From: Lachnospiraceae bacterium
GTDB taxonomy: Bacteria > Bacillota > Clostridia > Lachnospirales > Lachnospiraceae
DNA length: 64,000 nt
Direction of reading: 5' to 3'
Assembly (NCBI GenBank): GCA_017520425.1
Contig: JAFXFO010000017.1
Span: 1 to 64,000 of the forward strand
In this document: one piece after another, positions 17,434 to 26,659 of the stretch
How positions within the stretch are numbered: position 1 is the first letter of the stretch
How the letters are laid out: each line of letters begins with the position of its first letter
Notes under the pieces: model-generated
Seen by the model: only the letters and a program-made list of their open reading frames with translations
What the model was told of the DNA's origin: nothing
The model's database searches: none
Program-made: the position numbers and the translations under genes

Positions 17434-17470
17434 GCTTGGAGTCCTATTTATAGGATTCCAAGCTATTTTA
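17434..17470 (+). terminator. Bidirectional terminator between convergent operons
   Basis: GCTTGGAGTCCTA (17434-17446), loop TTTA, TAGGATTCCAAGC (17451-17463): 13 bp with one G-T pair. ATTTTA follows on the plus strand and a run of A residues before the stem gives a U tract on the minus strand. Confidence 0.8.
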
Positions 17471-17482
17471 TGCATTTTAAGC

Positions 17483-18460
17483 TTAGTTTGCTTCACTATT
17501 CAATTTCGTGAGACTTTCGATCAGCTGTTTATTGGTGGACTCCAGGTCGGATACCTCCGTGAAATTACGGCTGGCCTCCTCCATGGTGGACACGGATGCC
17601 AGCTTGGCAGCCTCTTTGTTGCCGTTAAGCAGCTTATTCATCATTTCGTTGGCCTGCTGACCGGAGCTTGAGGCCTGCTTTGCCTGTTCCATACCCAGTG
17701 CCAGTACCACCTGATTCTTCCAAAGAGGAATGGTATTCAACAGAGTGGACTGTAGCTTGGTAGCCATGGCCGTCTGATTGGACTGAATCATCTGAATCAA
17801 AGGTGCGGACTGCTGTGCAATGGCAATACTCAGCTCCAGTTCATGGAGCTTCTTTTCCAAGCGTTCCAGCTGATTCTTGTGATTGGACACAGCCTGGGAA
17901 TCCTGGACCAGCCCGGTTTCTGAAGCACGCTGCTCCAGAGCAGGCAGTTGATTTTGCTTGCAATCCTGTATCTTTTGCCGTCCGGCGGTAATCTTCATAT
18001 TCAAATCCCGCTGATAAATATCATTCATCCGTTGCATCTGCGTCAGCATGGCACAATCCTTCATCAGCTTCAGCTGACGGTCCTGCAGAGATACCGTGAT
18101 ACGGTCTACATTTCGCTCTGTGGCACGGTATTTTTCGCGGAGAGACATTTCCTTCTTCTTGTTGAATAGGGAGAAGCGTCCCTTTTCATCCTCCATGGTC
18201 TGTAAATAACCGATGGTGGTGGTAAGAAGCTGGTTGATATCATCCACATTCTGCGTATTCAGAAGGGCCAGCATACGGCCGGACAATTCCGACAGCTTCT
18301 TCTGTAAATCCGTACCGTATTCGATAATGGCGGTAGAATTGTCCAGGTTGATGGAGTTTTGATAGCTCTCTATTTTGGCCAGCTCCTGAGGGGTAAAGGG
18401 AGCTAGTGCCTGATCTTCAGCAAAAGAGAGCACGATTTCATGATTTCGTATCTTACTCAA
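17483..18460 (-). CDS. TelA/YceH-family (toxic anion resistance) protein
   Basis: Protein of 325 residues, almost entirely helical, matching the TelA family (PF05816), named after tellurite resistance; YceH of B. subtilis is in the same group. Marks are the IEYGTDLQKKLSELSGRML start, KYRATERNVDRITVSLQ and the end block LLNTIPLWKNQVVLALG. There is no membrane segment. The start is TTG 18460, 8 bases after AAGGAG, which itself lies inside the last codons of the previous gene. It is the distal gene of a four-gene operon with a MoxR-like ATPase, a partnership known for TelA proteins in stress-response clusters. Confidence 0.88.
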   Translation of the reverse strand: MSKIRNHEIVLSFAEDQALAPFTPQELAKIESYQNSINLDNSTAIIEYGTDLQKKLSELSGRMLALLNTQNVDDINQLLTTTIGYLQTMEDEKGRFSLFNKKKEMSLREKYRATERNVDRITVSLQDRQLKLMKDCAMLTQMQRMNDIYQRDLNMKITAGRQKIQDCKQNQLPALEQRASETGLVQDSQAVSNHKNQLERLEKKLHELELSIAIAQQSAPLIQMIQSNQTAMATKLQSTLLNTIPLWKNQVVLALGMEQAKQASSSGQQANEMMNKLLNGNKEAAKLASVSTMEEASRNFTEVSDLESTNKQLIESLTKLNSEAN

Positions 18461-18462
18461 GG

Positions 18463-19383
18463 TTATTTCTCCTTAGATTCTTTCACATAATTTGGTACCA
18501 CAATCTCATCGGAAAGATGCAGCTTCTTCCAAAAGTTATCCGCATCCTCGTAAATATCGGTGCCTCGGATGCCCATTTCGTCCGGTGCCTTTATGATGAT
18601 GGCATCTTCCGGAATATTCATAATGGTACGGGTCTGATCCTCATTCAGAAGCAGTCCGTAGCTCATGTGCCATTTCTCCTTGAAAGGCATGGATTCTTTT
18701 ACGCGGCTTAATACTCTTCGCAAAAATTCCTTACCGCATAAGGGGTAATAGCATTTCTTGGCATTTAATAATTCACCCGGCTTCTTTAGACCGATACTGG
18801 CGGCAAAGATATCATTGCCTACGGTACAAGCTTCGAATACCTTCAGATTCACACCGTAATCATTGTTTTCCAGGATCTTTATCAGGTTTAGGGTCAGAAT
18901 ACCGCGATTACGGATTTGGGCCTCCGTGGTATTGCCGGTGTAAGCCAGATTCATATATATGGTGATAAATTTTTTCTCCTTGGCCCGGTCCATACGATAC
19001 ATGGACTTGGGGGCACCGGCTACATACGCCGGCACATTGGGGCGGGAGCCCACCACCGAAGGTCGCATTTTACGGCCCCGGACGAAGCGGGTATTCACCT
19101 TATCAATATCCTTAATCAGTTTTACAAAAACTTCAAAATCCTTCTCATATCCCCCTACGCAATAGTCAATAGCCACGTCCAGCGGCTCTCCGGCGAAACG
19201 GGCCGGTGCGTCCTTACTCTTCTGGGAGTAGAAAACATTGCGGTTAAGGGGCGGGTTGGACTTTAGGAACAAATGCAGCTGACTTAAGGACGAAAAATTC
19301 ATTTTGTAAATGAACAAACGCTCCATTCTGTCCAATTGCAGATGAGGACAGGTATCGGGAGTCAAGCCCTTGCTAATATCCAT
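18463..19383 (-). CDS. Conserved unknown protein of the TelA/AAA+ operon
   Basis: Soluble protein of 306 residues without signal or membrane segment. A central block (RPSVVGSRPNVPAYVAGAPKSMYRM, seen in part near residues 108-131) has a G-S-x-P-N-V-P-A-Y-x-A-G-x-P pattern that I recall from a DUF7192-type family, but I am not certain. Two Cys-rich spots (YYPLCGKEFLRR, DYCVGGYE) may bind metal. AAAGGAG precedes the ATG by 8 bases. It lies 27 bases after the AAA+ gene and 2 bases before the TelA gene, so it is very likely a working part of the same system. Confidence 0.7.
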   Translation of the reverse strand: MDISKGLTPDTCPHLQLDRMERLFIYKMNFSSLSQLHLFLKSNPPLNRNVFYSQKSKDAPARFAGEPLDVAIDYCVGGYEKDFEVFVKLIKDIDKVNTRFVRGRKMRPSVVGSRPNVPAYVAGAPKSMYRMDRAKEKKFITIYMNLAYTGNTTEAQIRNRGILTLNLIKILENNDYGVNLKVFEACTVGNDIFAASIGLKKPGELLNAKKCYYPLCGKEFLRRVLSRVKESMPFKEKWHMSYGLLLNEDQTRTIMNIPEDAIIIKAPDEMGIRGTDIYEDADNFWKKLHLSDEIVVPNYVKESKEK

Positions 19384-19410
19384 AGAGTTCTCCTTTTTCT
19401 ACTGCTGCTC

Positions 19411-21708
19411 CTATCGTGCACCGCCATTTTTTCTGAGTTCTTCTACTTTCTTCTTAAAGCATTCATAAATGTTCTTTGCTTCCGGGAAAGAAAGAATACG
19501 CTCGCCCATATGCTTGGTCAGGAAAGCAAGGTATTCCATGTCCTTGGTCTGGATAAATTCGTAGTCCAATATCTTTTCCATGCCTAAGCTGCGGTTGTCC
19601 AGGTAGCGGCGGATACGGGCCGTATCTCTGGTGGTCAAAATACCCGGTGCGGAGCAGTCGTTCAGATTGCCCCATGCATCCGTAGCAATACGGAACAGTA
19701 CGCAGAACTGATACCAGTTCTTGTATTGTCCAAGAATCTTTTCTTCCACGGCATTATCATAACCCACGTAAATAGGGGTAAATCTCTGCTGTACGGATTC
19801 CTCGATTTTTTCACGGGTGTTGTAGTTGGCATCGGCACCGTTACCGGCGGTATTACCCGCAGCGATGATACGGAAGTTGGAGTGACGCTTTACACTTTCC
19901 CCGTTAGGGAAGCTGTAGCAGGCATCCTTACCGTTGGACAGGAAGGAGTTCAGCTTAACCGTAGCGCGGCTGTTACCGTTATCCAACTCGTCACAGAAAG
20001 CAATCTTACCGTATTTGTAGCAACGGTAGAAATTGGTAGCGCTGTAGGCACCGGTAGCTGTCTGGAAGCCTAAGATATCGTACTCTTCGTTGATGTAGCC
20101 GATGTCGGTAAAGTCCATGCCCAAAAGGGAAGCAATCTGCTTTACCATATAGGTCTTACCACATCCGGAGGGACCGATCATATAGGGGTTTGCGTCCTCC
20201 ATCAGAATGGTAAGCACATCGTCAAATTTCTCATGGAAATGTTCGCCGTTTTTCATTCTGCGCTGCTTTTCTTCCATCACCAGCTGATATCTTTCGGTGA
20301 AAGGTATGCTGTTATCAAAGAACATATTCACACCGGTCATCACCTGGGTGGTTACCTCTGTGGCAGCAATAACCTCCGGCGCAGCAGCAGGGTCCACAAC
20401 TGTAGTAGCCTGTACCATAGGAGATGCAGCACCCTCCTGTACCACTACGGTAGCAGCTTTGGGAGTACCGCTCTGTGCTACGACCACCTGAGGGTTACTC
20501 TGTGCAGCAAGCTGTGCCTCAAAGCCCTTGGTAAGGGTCTCAATATTCTGATTGCTTAAAATCTCCAGCTTAGAGATCTTCTCATAAATATCCTGATTGG
20601 CATCTGCCTTGTCCAGGATTTTCTGGATTTCCTTATCGTTGGTCACCAGGTCCTGGATCTTCTCCATGGCTACGGCAGTTTCCTTGTTGATGCGCTGCAG
20701 GTCTGTATTGGCAGAAAGGGTGATGGCCTTGGCCATAGCCTTAAGCTCACCTAATTTCGCCTCTGCCTCCTGATAAATCTGGCTCACCAGAATATCCTTC
20801 TGCAGTACGATTTCCTGACGCTGCTCCTCTAAGAAGCTGTTGTAGGCAGCGGTAATATCTTCCTTAGCACTGGCGGCCTTGGAGCTGATCAGTGCGGTTT
20901 CACGCTTGGAAAGCTCCTGAATGGATTCGGTAGTATCCTTCATAATACGGTTCAGCTGGGAGGTTTTGCGGTCAGCCTCCTCCAGAATACCTACGGTACC
21001 GTTTAAGATAGCGTTGGCCTTTACCAGCTGCTGTTCGGTTTTAGCCACATCTGCCTCATCGATATCATAAATACCGGCCATATGCTCTACCTTCTTCTGC
21101 TCCTCCTGCAGAATCTGGGCACGATTGGCGCTGTTTAACAGACGGTTAGCTACCTGCTTCAGATTAGCCGTATAGCTTTCATCCTCCGTAAAGAAGGCTC
21201 TTACACTTAAGCCAAACTCAGCGATGGACTCTAAGCAGGATGAGATATTTTTGTGCTCCATGACAGTACCCATGAAGTCCACATAGTTTACCTTATGCTG
21301 GAAGGTAGAGAACAGGGTAGGATGGAACAGTCCCCGGCTTCCTAAACCGTTTGATTGGAAGAAGGAGACAAAGATGACACACAAATCTTCAAAGGCAGGT
21401 GTCTTATCCGCAAAAGGAAACAGCTGGGGATAAAGGGTTTCTGCCTTTTGCATACCGTCCAAATGGTTCATCATATGATAATCCACACGGTTGGTAGCAA
21501 TGGTATAAGCCACTTCTACAAAGAGGGCAAAAGGCTTGATAGGGGTAGACTCCGGACTCTTACGGATGGTCTCCAGATATTGTATGTAGCGTTTGTTTTT
21601 GGTCTCTGAGTAGTCCCTTGCATAGCTGACGTTCAAATCGCGAATCAGCTTGTTCAGCTTCTGGTAAGCTTGCTTGTCTGCTTCTGTATCAAAATCAAAT
21701 AAACCCAT
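19411..21708 (-). CDS. Coiled-coil MoxR-like AAA+ ATPase
   Basis: Protein of 765 residues. Residues 1-190 are a helical domain of unknown family; 195-400 form a long predicted coiled coil; 405-455 are a low-complexity Ala/Val/Gln/Thr linker; 490-765 hold an AAA+ domain of the MoxR/dynein-like class with Walker A GPSGCGKT (512-519), Walker B IAFCDELD (569-576) and a sensor-1 region IIAAGNTAG, followed by EESVQQRFTPIYV. MoxR ATPases remodel or activate partner proteins. The ATG overlaps the upstream stop (TAATG). The long coiled coil before the motor is unusual for MoxR, which is usually 300-400 residues. Gene order suggests that it works with the TelA protein. Confidence 0.85.
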   Translation of the reverse strand: MGLFDFDTEADKQAYQKLNKLIRDLNVSYARDYSETKNKRYIQYLETIRKSPESTPIKPFALFVEVAYTIATNRVDYHMMNHLDGMQKAETLYPQLFPFADKTPAFEDLCVIFVSFFQSNGLGSRGLFHPTLFSTFQHKVNYVDFMGTVMEHKNISSCLESIAEFGLSVRAFFTEDESYTANLKQVANRLLNSANRAQILQEEQKKVEHMAGIYDIDEADVAKTEQQLVKANAILNGTVGILEEADRKTSQLNRIMKDTTESIQELSKRETALISSKAASAKEDITAAYNSFLEEQRQEIVLQKDILVSQIYQEAEAKLGELKAMAKAITLSANTDLQRINKETAVAMEKIQDLVTNDKEIQKILDKADANQDIYEKISKLEILSNQNIETLTKGFEAQLAAQSNPQVVVAQSGTPKAATVVVQEGAASPMVQATTVVDPAAAPEVIAATEVTTQVMTGVNMFFDNSIPFTERYQLVMEEKQRRMKNGEHFHEKFDDVLTILMEDANPYMIGPSGCGKTYMVKQIASLLGMDFTDIGYINEEYDILGFQTATGAYSATNFYRCYKYGKIAFCDELDNGNSRATVKLNSFLSNGKDACYSFPNGESVKRHSNFRIIAAGNTAGNGADANYNTREKIEESVQQRFTPIYVGYDNAVEEKILGQYKNWYQFCVLFRIATDAWGNLNDCSAPGILTTRDTARIRRYLDNRSLGMEKILDYEFIQTKDMEYLAFLTKHMGERILSFPEAKNIYECFKKKVEELRKNGGAR

Positions 21709-22877
21709 TATTTTGTTTCCTCCGTTTCATGGTAAAAGTATCGGTTTTCCAAATATTTTTTGTAGTCCCAGCCGGAATAGCATCCCACCGGCAGGAAGAA
21801 GGTTTCCACACCCTTCATGCGATCTCCGAAATATAGCTTTCTCATAATGGCCCCGTCCGTCCGCAGCTTCAGCTTGGTGACCGTATCCTCTATGAGACTG
21901 TAGGAAAACTGCCTCAAGGCAATCTTATCAATGTAGGTTTCTATGTAAATCATATCGTAATCCGTTCGCTGTATGGTGGCTGAAGTATTCTCCAGGCGGC
22001 TGCAAAGAATCAGTCCCTTCCAGGGAAGCTGATAAATGGAAGTTTGTTCCAAGTTAATCTCCGCTTCCGCCAGCAGTGCCTTCTTCTCCAACAGAAAACG
22101 TACTCTGTCATCATCGGGAGTCAGGATTTCCACGGGCTCGTTTTGGTGATAAACCAGCTTGCCGTCCACCCGGATACTGGTAAAGGCATTGATACCCTTG
22201 CCGGTGATTTCGTAATGGCTCTCACCTAACAGCCCCATTTCGGGACATTCAAACCATACATAGAGCCGGTCCTCCCGGTAAGTAATCTCAAAGGTGAGCT
22301 GATTCAAATCCTTCAAAAAGTTAGCAACAATAATTCGGCACTCATTGCCCTGGGCAAAGTCCATTTTGATGGGAAGAATCAGGGTATCTTCGCCTTCTCT
22401 CAGCTTTAACACGCAGTTACGTCGCCAGCCTCTCGGCTCCTTTTCAAAGACCACCTTGTAGTCCCACATGTGATACAGCTGATTCAGATAGTATTTAATC
22501 ATGGGCATCACACATTGACGCAGGATACCCTCCGAAGCAAAGGTGGGAGCGGATGCGCCCTCTGTATTCAGATATTTCTGACCGATTCTGTTGAAAAAAG
22601 CGGTGTGACATTCCTTCCCGGCTACGGCACGGTCCAGAAGAGTCCGGGTAGACTCGTCCATAATGATGGTATCCGGTGCTTCACACAAAGAATAAAGGCT
22701 AAGCACCGTCTCCATTAAGATATGATAATTGGCATCCATGGCACAGAGATTCATCTGCTTATCATCGTCGTAGTAGACAGCCAGGGCATCGTTATCTGCC
22801 AACTGATACAGATGTACCATTTTCAGATGTTTCATCTGACGGATTTCCAGTTCTTCTTCGTTCATAAATCTGTACAT
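21708..22877 (-). CDS. Unknown first protein of the TelA/AAA+ operon
   Basis: Protein of 389 residues with no signal peptide or membrane span; mixed alpha/beta with many aromatic and acidic residues. I chose ATG 22877 because GGGGGA lies just before it; an upstream in-frame ATG has no ribosome site. No known motif is seen. A central beta-rich segment (LTFEITYREDRLYVWFECP) and the repeated hydrophobic strands suggest a binding domain. Its stop overlaps the ATPase start by one base, so the products are made together. It could be an adaptor or substrate of the ATPase. The function is unknown. Confidence 0.65.
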   Translation of the reverse strand: MYRFMNEEELEIRQMKHLKMVHLYQLADNDALAVYYDDDKQMNLCAMDANYHILMETVLSLYSLCEAPDTIIMDESTRTLLDRAVAGKECHTAFFNRIGQKYLNTEGASAPTFASEGILRQCVMPMIKYYLNQLYHMWDYKVVFEKEPRGWRRNCVLKLREGEDTLILPIKMDFAQGNECRIIVANFLKDLNQLTFEITYREDRLYVWFECPEMGLLGESHYEITGKGINAFTSIRVDGKLVYHQNEPVEILTPDDDRVRFLLEKKALLAEAEINLEQTSIYQLPWKGLILCSRLENTSATIQRTDYDMIYIETYIDKIALRQFSYSLIEDTVTKLKLRTDGAIMRKLYFGDRMKGVETFFLPVGCYSGWDYKKYLENRYFYHETEETK

Positions 22878-22965
22878 GATTTCCCCCATATTAGACAAAA
22901 TTCGCACTGCCTATATCATAACACAAAAAAGTTAGAGAAAAAAGAACTAATATGAAATAATTTAC

Positions 22966-22994
22966 TTGGGCAAAGTGAAAAAGTGTGCTATAAT
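22966..22994 (+). promoter_or_regulatory. Promoter of the DUF3298 lipoprotein gene
   Basis: TTGGGC (22966-22971), 17-base spacer, TATAAT (22989-22994) with a TGC extension before the -10 box. It starts 40 bases before the chosen ATG. Confidence 0.7.
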
Positions 22995-23033
22995 GCAGTT
23001 AACAAAAGGTTGATGCAAATGAGGAGTGATTTT

Positions 23034-24701
23034 ATGAGGAAAAAATTATTGGCACTTATAATGGCAGGTCTGGTATTGGGACTGAGTGCATGCGCAGCCA
23101 CTGAGAAGGATGCAGGGGATACGGATCAGGTACAAAGTGAGCAGGAGGACTCTGAAAAGGAGGAATCCAAGGAGCCGTCCCAGTCAGAAGAAATCGTGGA
23201 AAAGGAACCGGAAGCTACACCCGAGCCCACCAAGGAGCCGGACGAAACCAAGGAGCCTGAGGTGGATGAACCGGTGACGGAAGTACCGAGGGAACCGGGC
23301 AGCGGTTATCTGCAGGTAAGTGTTGATTATACATATGACAGCTATTTAGACCAAATACAATATATGTACGGACATTTTGCTACTCTGCAGCTGGAGGATA
23401 CACGGTATCCGGCATTGACGGAAACAATTAATTCTTTCAATGCAGAGCGTACCCAGACAGAGCAGGAGTGGCTGGATGAGTTGGAAACCTACGCTATAAG
23501 TGATTTTGCAGAGTTTGGAGAGGAATCTTTCTTCGGTCCTTATGTGCATGAGAATGATATGTATGTGCGTCGTGGGGATGATCAGGTACTTTCCGTCATG
23601 ACACATAATTATGATTATGTGGGCGGAGCCCATGGCGGACGTTATTATACCGGTTGCAGTTTTGACGTGCAGACCGGTAAGCAGATTCTCTTTGAGGATG
23701 TTATCGTAGATAAGAGCAGGCTTGCCCAGGCTCTTGCCACAGAGCTTCAGGAGAAATATTGGGATTTGGAGTATACGGAAGATTACTGGCTGGATATGCT
23801 GGATAGCTATGTGACTACCGAGCCCATGGACTACAAGCCTGAGTTTGTCTGGACCCTGGATTATGACGGTGTGACCTTCTATTTCGGCAATTACGAGCTG
23901 GTGGCGTATGCTTTTGGCACCCAGGAGGTTACCTTATGTTACAGTGAGTATCCCTATTTATTCAACAGTTGGTACTTTGACTCTGTAGAAAAGACCTATG
24001 TGAAGAATCTGACCACGGAGCAGTGGAATATGGGTGAGGATCTGGACGGAGACGGACGGACAGATATGATTAGTTTAAGCACCCGATACGATTCAGACCA
24101 CCAGTGTATTGAATCTTATACGGTGAATGTAAATAATTACGGATATACCTATGAGACCCATGCCTATGACCTGGAGACCTATCTGGTGAGGGCCGGCGAG
24201 AAGAACTATCTCTATGTACAGCAAACCGCAGAGAGTGATTTCCAAACCGTGGCCGTGTTTGAGATTGCACCGGACGGTGTGAAATTTGTGGATGTATTTA
24301 CCGGCAGTCTGTGGGGCTTTACCAATTCAGAGGCTTTTCATATTACGAGGAGAGTAGATTTGCTGGGTACCTATTTCGTAATGGTGGATTGTCAGATGGG
24401 TGAAAACGGTATGCCGGTGGAAACCCGTAAGGTTTATGATGTGGTGGGTAACATGACCATCCTCTCAACCAAGGAGATTGCGGCAGATTTAATCAGCAAG
24501 GAAGGCAAGCTTTTGGGTCAGTCCTATACCTTCCCCGTAGGTACTGCGTTTACCTTCCGGAGAACCGATAGTGCCTCCTATATTGATGTGCAAGCCGGTA
24601 ATGACCAGTATTGCCGCTTCTATGTGACATCCGGCTGGCCGGAGACCGTGAACGGTATGGAAGCGCTGGAATGCTTTGAAGAATTATTTTATGCAGGATA
24701 A
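23034..24701 (+). CDS. DUF3298 (RsiV-like) lipoprotein
   Basis: Lipoprotein of 555 residues: lipobox LSAC (Cys20), an acidic Glu/Pro/Lys-rich spacer to about residue 90, then a DUF4163/DUF3298-like domain. The DUF3298 mark is YVGGAHGGRYYTGCSFDVQTGKQI (seen around residues 200-223), as in the extracellular part of anti-sigma factor RsiV. A calcium-binding-like loop LDGDGRTD follows near residue 340, then a C-terminal beta-rich half. No cytoplasmic anti-sigma domain is present, so it is not an RsiV orthologue. I chose ATG 23034, 8 bases after GAGGAG; the frame is open to 22983. The role is probably surface sensing or binding. Confidence 0.8.
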   Translation: MRKKLLALIMAGLVLGLSACAATEKDAGDTDQVQSEQEDSEKEESKEPSQSEEIVEKEPEATPEPTKEPDETKEPEVDEPVTEVPREPGSGYLQVSVDYTYDSYLDQIQYMYGHFATLQLEDTRYPALTETINSFNAERTQTEQEWLDELETYAISDFAEFGEESFFGPYVHENDMYVRRGDDQVLSVMTHNYDYVGGAHGGRYYTGCSFDVQTGKQILFEDVIVDKSRLAQALATELQEKYWDLEYTEDYWLDMLDSYVTTEPMDYKPEFVWTLDYDGVTFYFGNYELVAYAFGTQEVTLCYSEYPYLFNSWYFDSVEKTYVKNLTTEQWNMGEDLDGDGRTDMISLSTRYDSDHQCIESYTVNVNNYGYTYETHAYDLETYLVRAGEKNYLYVQQTAESDFQTVAVFEIAPDGVKFVDVFTGSLWGFTNSEAFHITRRVDLLGTYFVMVDCQMGENGMPVETRKVYDVVGNMTILSTKEIAADLISKEGKLLGQSYTFPVGTAFTFRRTDSASYIDVQAGNDQYCRFYVTSGWPETVNGMEALECFEELFYAG

Positions 24702-24703
24702 GA

Positions 24704-24733
24704 AATTGTGGCCGTCAGGCCACAATTTTTTTA
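24704..24733 (+). terminator. Intrinsic terminator
   Basis: AAATTGTGGCC (24704-24714), loop GTCA, GGCCACAATTT (24719-24729), then T residues to 24733. It lies immediately upstream of the ribosome site of the next gene, so part of the stem may also affect its translation. Confidence 0.88.
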
Positions 24734-24745
24734 GAGGTGACGACT

Positions 24746-26641
24746 ATGAGACTGATACCCATTCCTAAGGAAAAATATGAAGAATACAGACGGGACCTGA
24801 TGTTTGACTGCTACAAATGGGACCCCCAGTTTTTGGACCATAATACCATTGCTCCTTATGCACTGGTGATTACCAAGGAGGAGCAGGAGGAGTTGGCCGG
24901 GCTGACTGAGGCGTTGGATAAAGAGACCCGGGCGGCAGAGGTGTTTTTGAATGAGCATCCGGAACTGGCCAAGCCCTTGGCGCTGCCACGCAGTGTCCGG
25001 AAAGAAATTAAGCATATGACCAATTACGATGCCGGTCAGCATGTGCGTTTGATGCGCTATGATTTCCATCCTACCTTGGAGGGAGGCTGGGCCATCAGTG
25101 AGGTCAACAGTGACGTGCCGGGAGGCTTTGCGGAAAGCTCCTTTATGCCCCTGGCGGCCGGAAAATTGCTGGAGGGAGAGTATTCCTTCCGTAGCTTCGG
25201 CCAGGCTATGGTAGAGGCATTGGCGAAAAAGCTTCCTGAAGGAGCCCGGATTATGATGATTCACTGTACCGTATACAGTGATGACAGACAGGTTATGGAG
25301 TTTCTGGGAGACTGTCTGAAGGAGAAGGGATTTCAGGTCATATACGGAAGTGCGGACCATTTACGTTTTACAAGAAATAAGGCTTACAGCATATTGGACG
25401 GCAATGAAGGAAGAGTGGACGCCATCTTCCGATTTACGCCTTTGGAATGGCTGACGGAGATCCGTCCCAGACACTGGAAGGGGTATTTCAGTACCATTGC
25501 CCTTAGCTGCAATCATCCCATTGCCATGTATGCCCAGACCAAGCGTTTTCCTTTGGTGTGGGATGTGCTGGAGGAAGGCGGTGTGGATTTGACCAATTGG
25601 CGGGCGCTGCTTCCGGATACCCTGGAGGTAAAGGCCGCAAAGGGGAAGGAAGGCTATATTTTCAAGCCGGCCTGCGGTCGTGTAGGAGAGAAAATCTCCA
25701 TCAAAGAAGCCTGCTCCAAGGAAGAATACAAGCAGATATTAAAGGATGTGAAAAGGCATCCTAAGAAATATTTGGCACAGAAGAAGTTTCACAGTAAGCC
25801 TCTCATAGGGGAGGACGGCAGGGAATACCATGTTTGCCTGGGATCTTACAGTATCGACGGTCGTCACGGAGGCTTCTATGCCCGTATCAGCGATACTCCC
25901 CGTATCGACTCCAACGCGGCAGATCTTCCGGTACTGGTGGAGGGAAATGCTTTTACACAGGAGTCAAATGCTTTTGCACTGCCCACCCACAACGAGGAGG
26001 AAAAGGAAATTTACAAGGTTTGGGCCCCCTGGGGCTGTGATTGGGTGGATTGGGTCCGCCCTGTGCCGTTTGTGGAAATGGAGCGTTATACCAAGGACTA
26101 TCGTATCGCCCCTACCGCATTGCCGGTGGTAAGCTTTTTGCAGGAAAATATTGGGGACAGCGCTATCCTGGTAGACTTGCCGGGGGCGGAGGGTGTGACC
26201 ATGGGCATGGCACTGGCCAAGAAAGGCTTCCGTCCTATTCCCATTTACAACGGTCCCCTGGAACAGGAAGGTGCAAAAGCCATGGTGGACAATCAGTCTG
26301 CAGCCATTGCTTTGAAAAAAGCGACTCCTTTACTGGCGACTTTAGAGCTAACCAAGGATGCACCGCCGGCCTTTTTGACGGATAGGAACCGTTTGCAGCA
26401 GTTTCAGCTGATGGAATCTGCATATGACAACAGCTGGGATGTTTTTCCTCAGGATTTGCCCTCCCCACAGTACTTTAAGGATAAGGGCATCCGCAAAATC
26501 ATCATCCTGGGCAAGACAGTGGCACCGGATTTAAAGAAGGTGCTGTATGCCCATCAAAAGAAGGGTCTGGAGATTTACCGGACGAATGGCTATGAAGCGC
26601 CTAAAAGGGTGCGTTTACACAAGCCAAGAAGAAATGATTAG
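24746..26641 (+). CDS. Glutathionylspermidine-synthase-like ATP-grasp ligase
   Basis: Protein of 631 residues matching the GSP-synthase family (PF03738), whose members use ATP to form an amide bond between a peptide carboxylate and a polyamine. Visible marks are HVRLMRYDFHPT, the SEVNSDVPGGFAESS segment with its metal/substrate residues, GYIFKPACGRVGEKI and the YHVCLGSY/GFYARIS strands of the ATP-grasp fold. The last 150 residues (VDLPGAEGVTMGMALAKKG onward) are a Rossmann-like extension. There is no amidase half as in E. coli GspSA. The start is ATG 24746 after AGAGGTG. Homospermidine synthase follows 18 bases later, so a homospermidine-peptide conjugate is a plausible product. Glutathione itself is uncommon in Clostridia. 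Confidence 0.82.
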   Translation: MRLIPIPKEKYEEYRRDLMFDCYKWDPQFLDHNTIAPYALVITKEEQEELAGLTEALDKETRAAEVFLNEHPELAKPLALPRSVRKEIKHMTNYDAGQHVRLMRYDFHPTLEGGWAISEVNSDVPGGFAESSFMPLAAGKLLEGEYSFRSFGQAMVEALAKKLPEGARIMMIHCTVYSDDRQVMEFLGDCLKEKGFQVIYGSADHLRFTRNKAYSILDGNEGRVDAIFRFTPLEWLTEIRPRHWKGYFSTIALSCNHPIAMYAQTKRFPLVWDVLEEGGVDLTNWRALLPDTLEVKAAKGKEGYIFKPACGRVGEKISIKEACSKEEYKQILKDVKRHPKKYLAQKKFHSKPLIGEDGREYHVCLGSYSIDGRHGGFYARISDTPRIDSNAADLPVLVEGNAFTQESNAFALPTHNEEEKEIYKVWAPWGCDWVDWVRPVPFVEMERYTKDYRIAPTALPVVSFLQENIGDSAILVDLPGAEGVTMGMALAKKGFRPIPIYNGPLEQEGAKAMVDNQSAAIALKKATPLLATLELTKDAPPAFLTDRNRLQQFQLMESAYDNSWDVFPQDLPSPQYFKDKGIRKIIILGKTVAPDLKKVLYAHQKKGLEIYRTNGYEAPKRVRLHKPRRND

Positions 26642-26659
26642 GACTGAGAGGACAAGGCA

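Noticed and set aside
23034..24701. The DUF3298 lipoprotein as an RsiV anti-sigma factor
   Set aside because: No cytoplasmic sigma-binding domain and no adjacent sigma gene; it begins with a lipobox instead.
24731..25360. A 209-codon frame on the minus strand inside the ATP-grasp ligase gene
   Set aside because: It lies wholly within a gene with clear family motifs, has no ribosome site, and its protein shows no recognisable domain.
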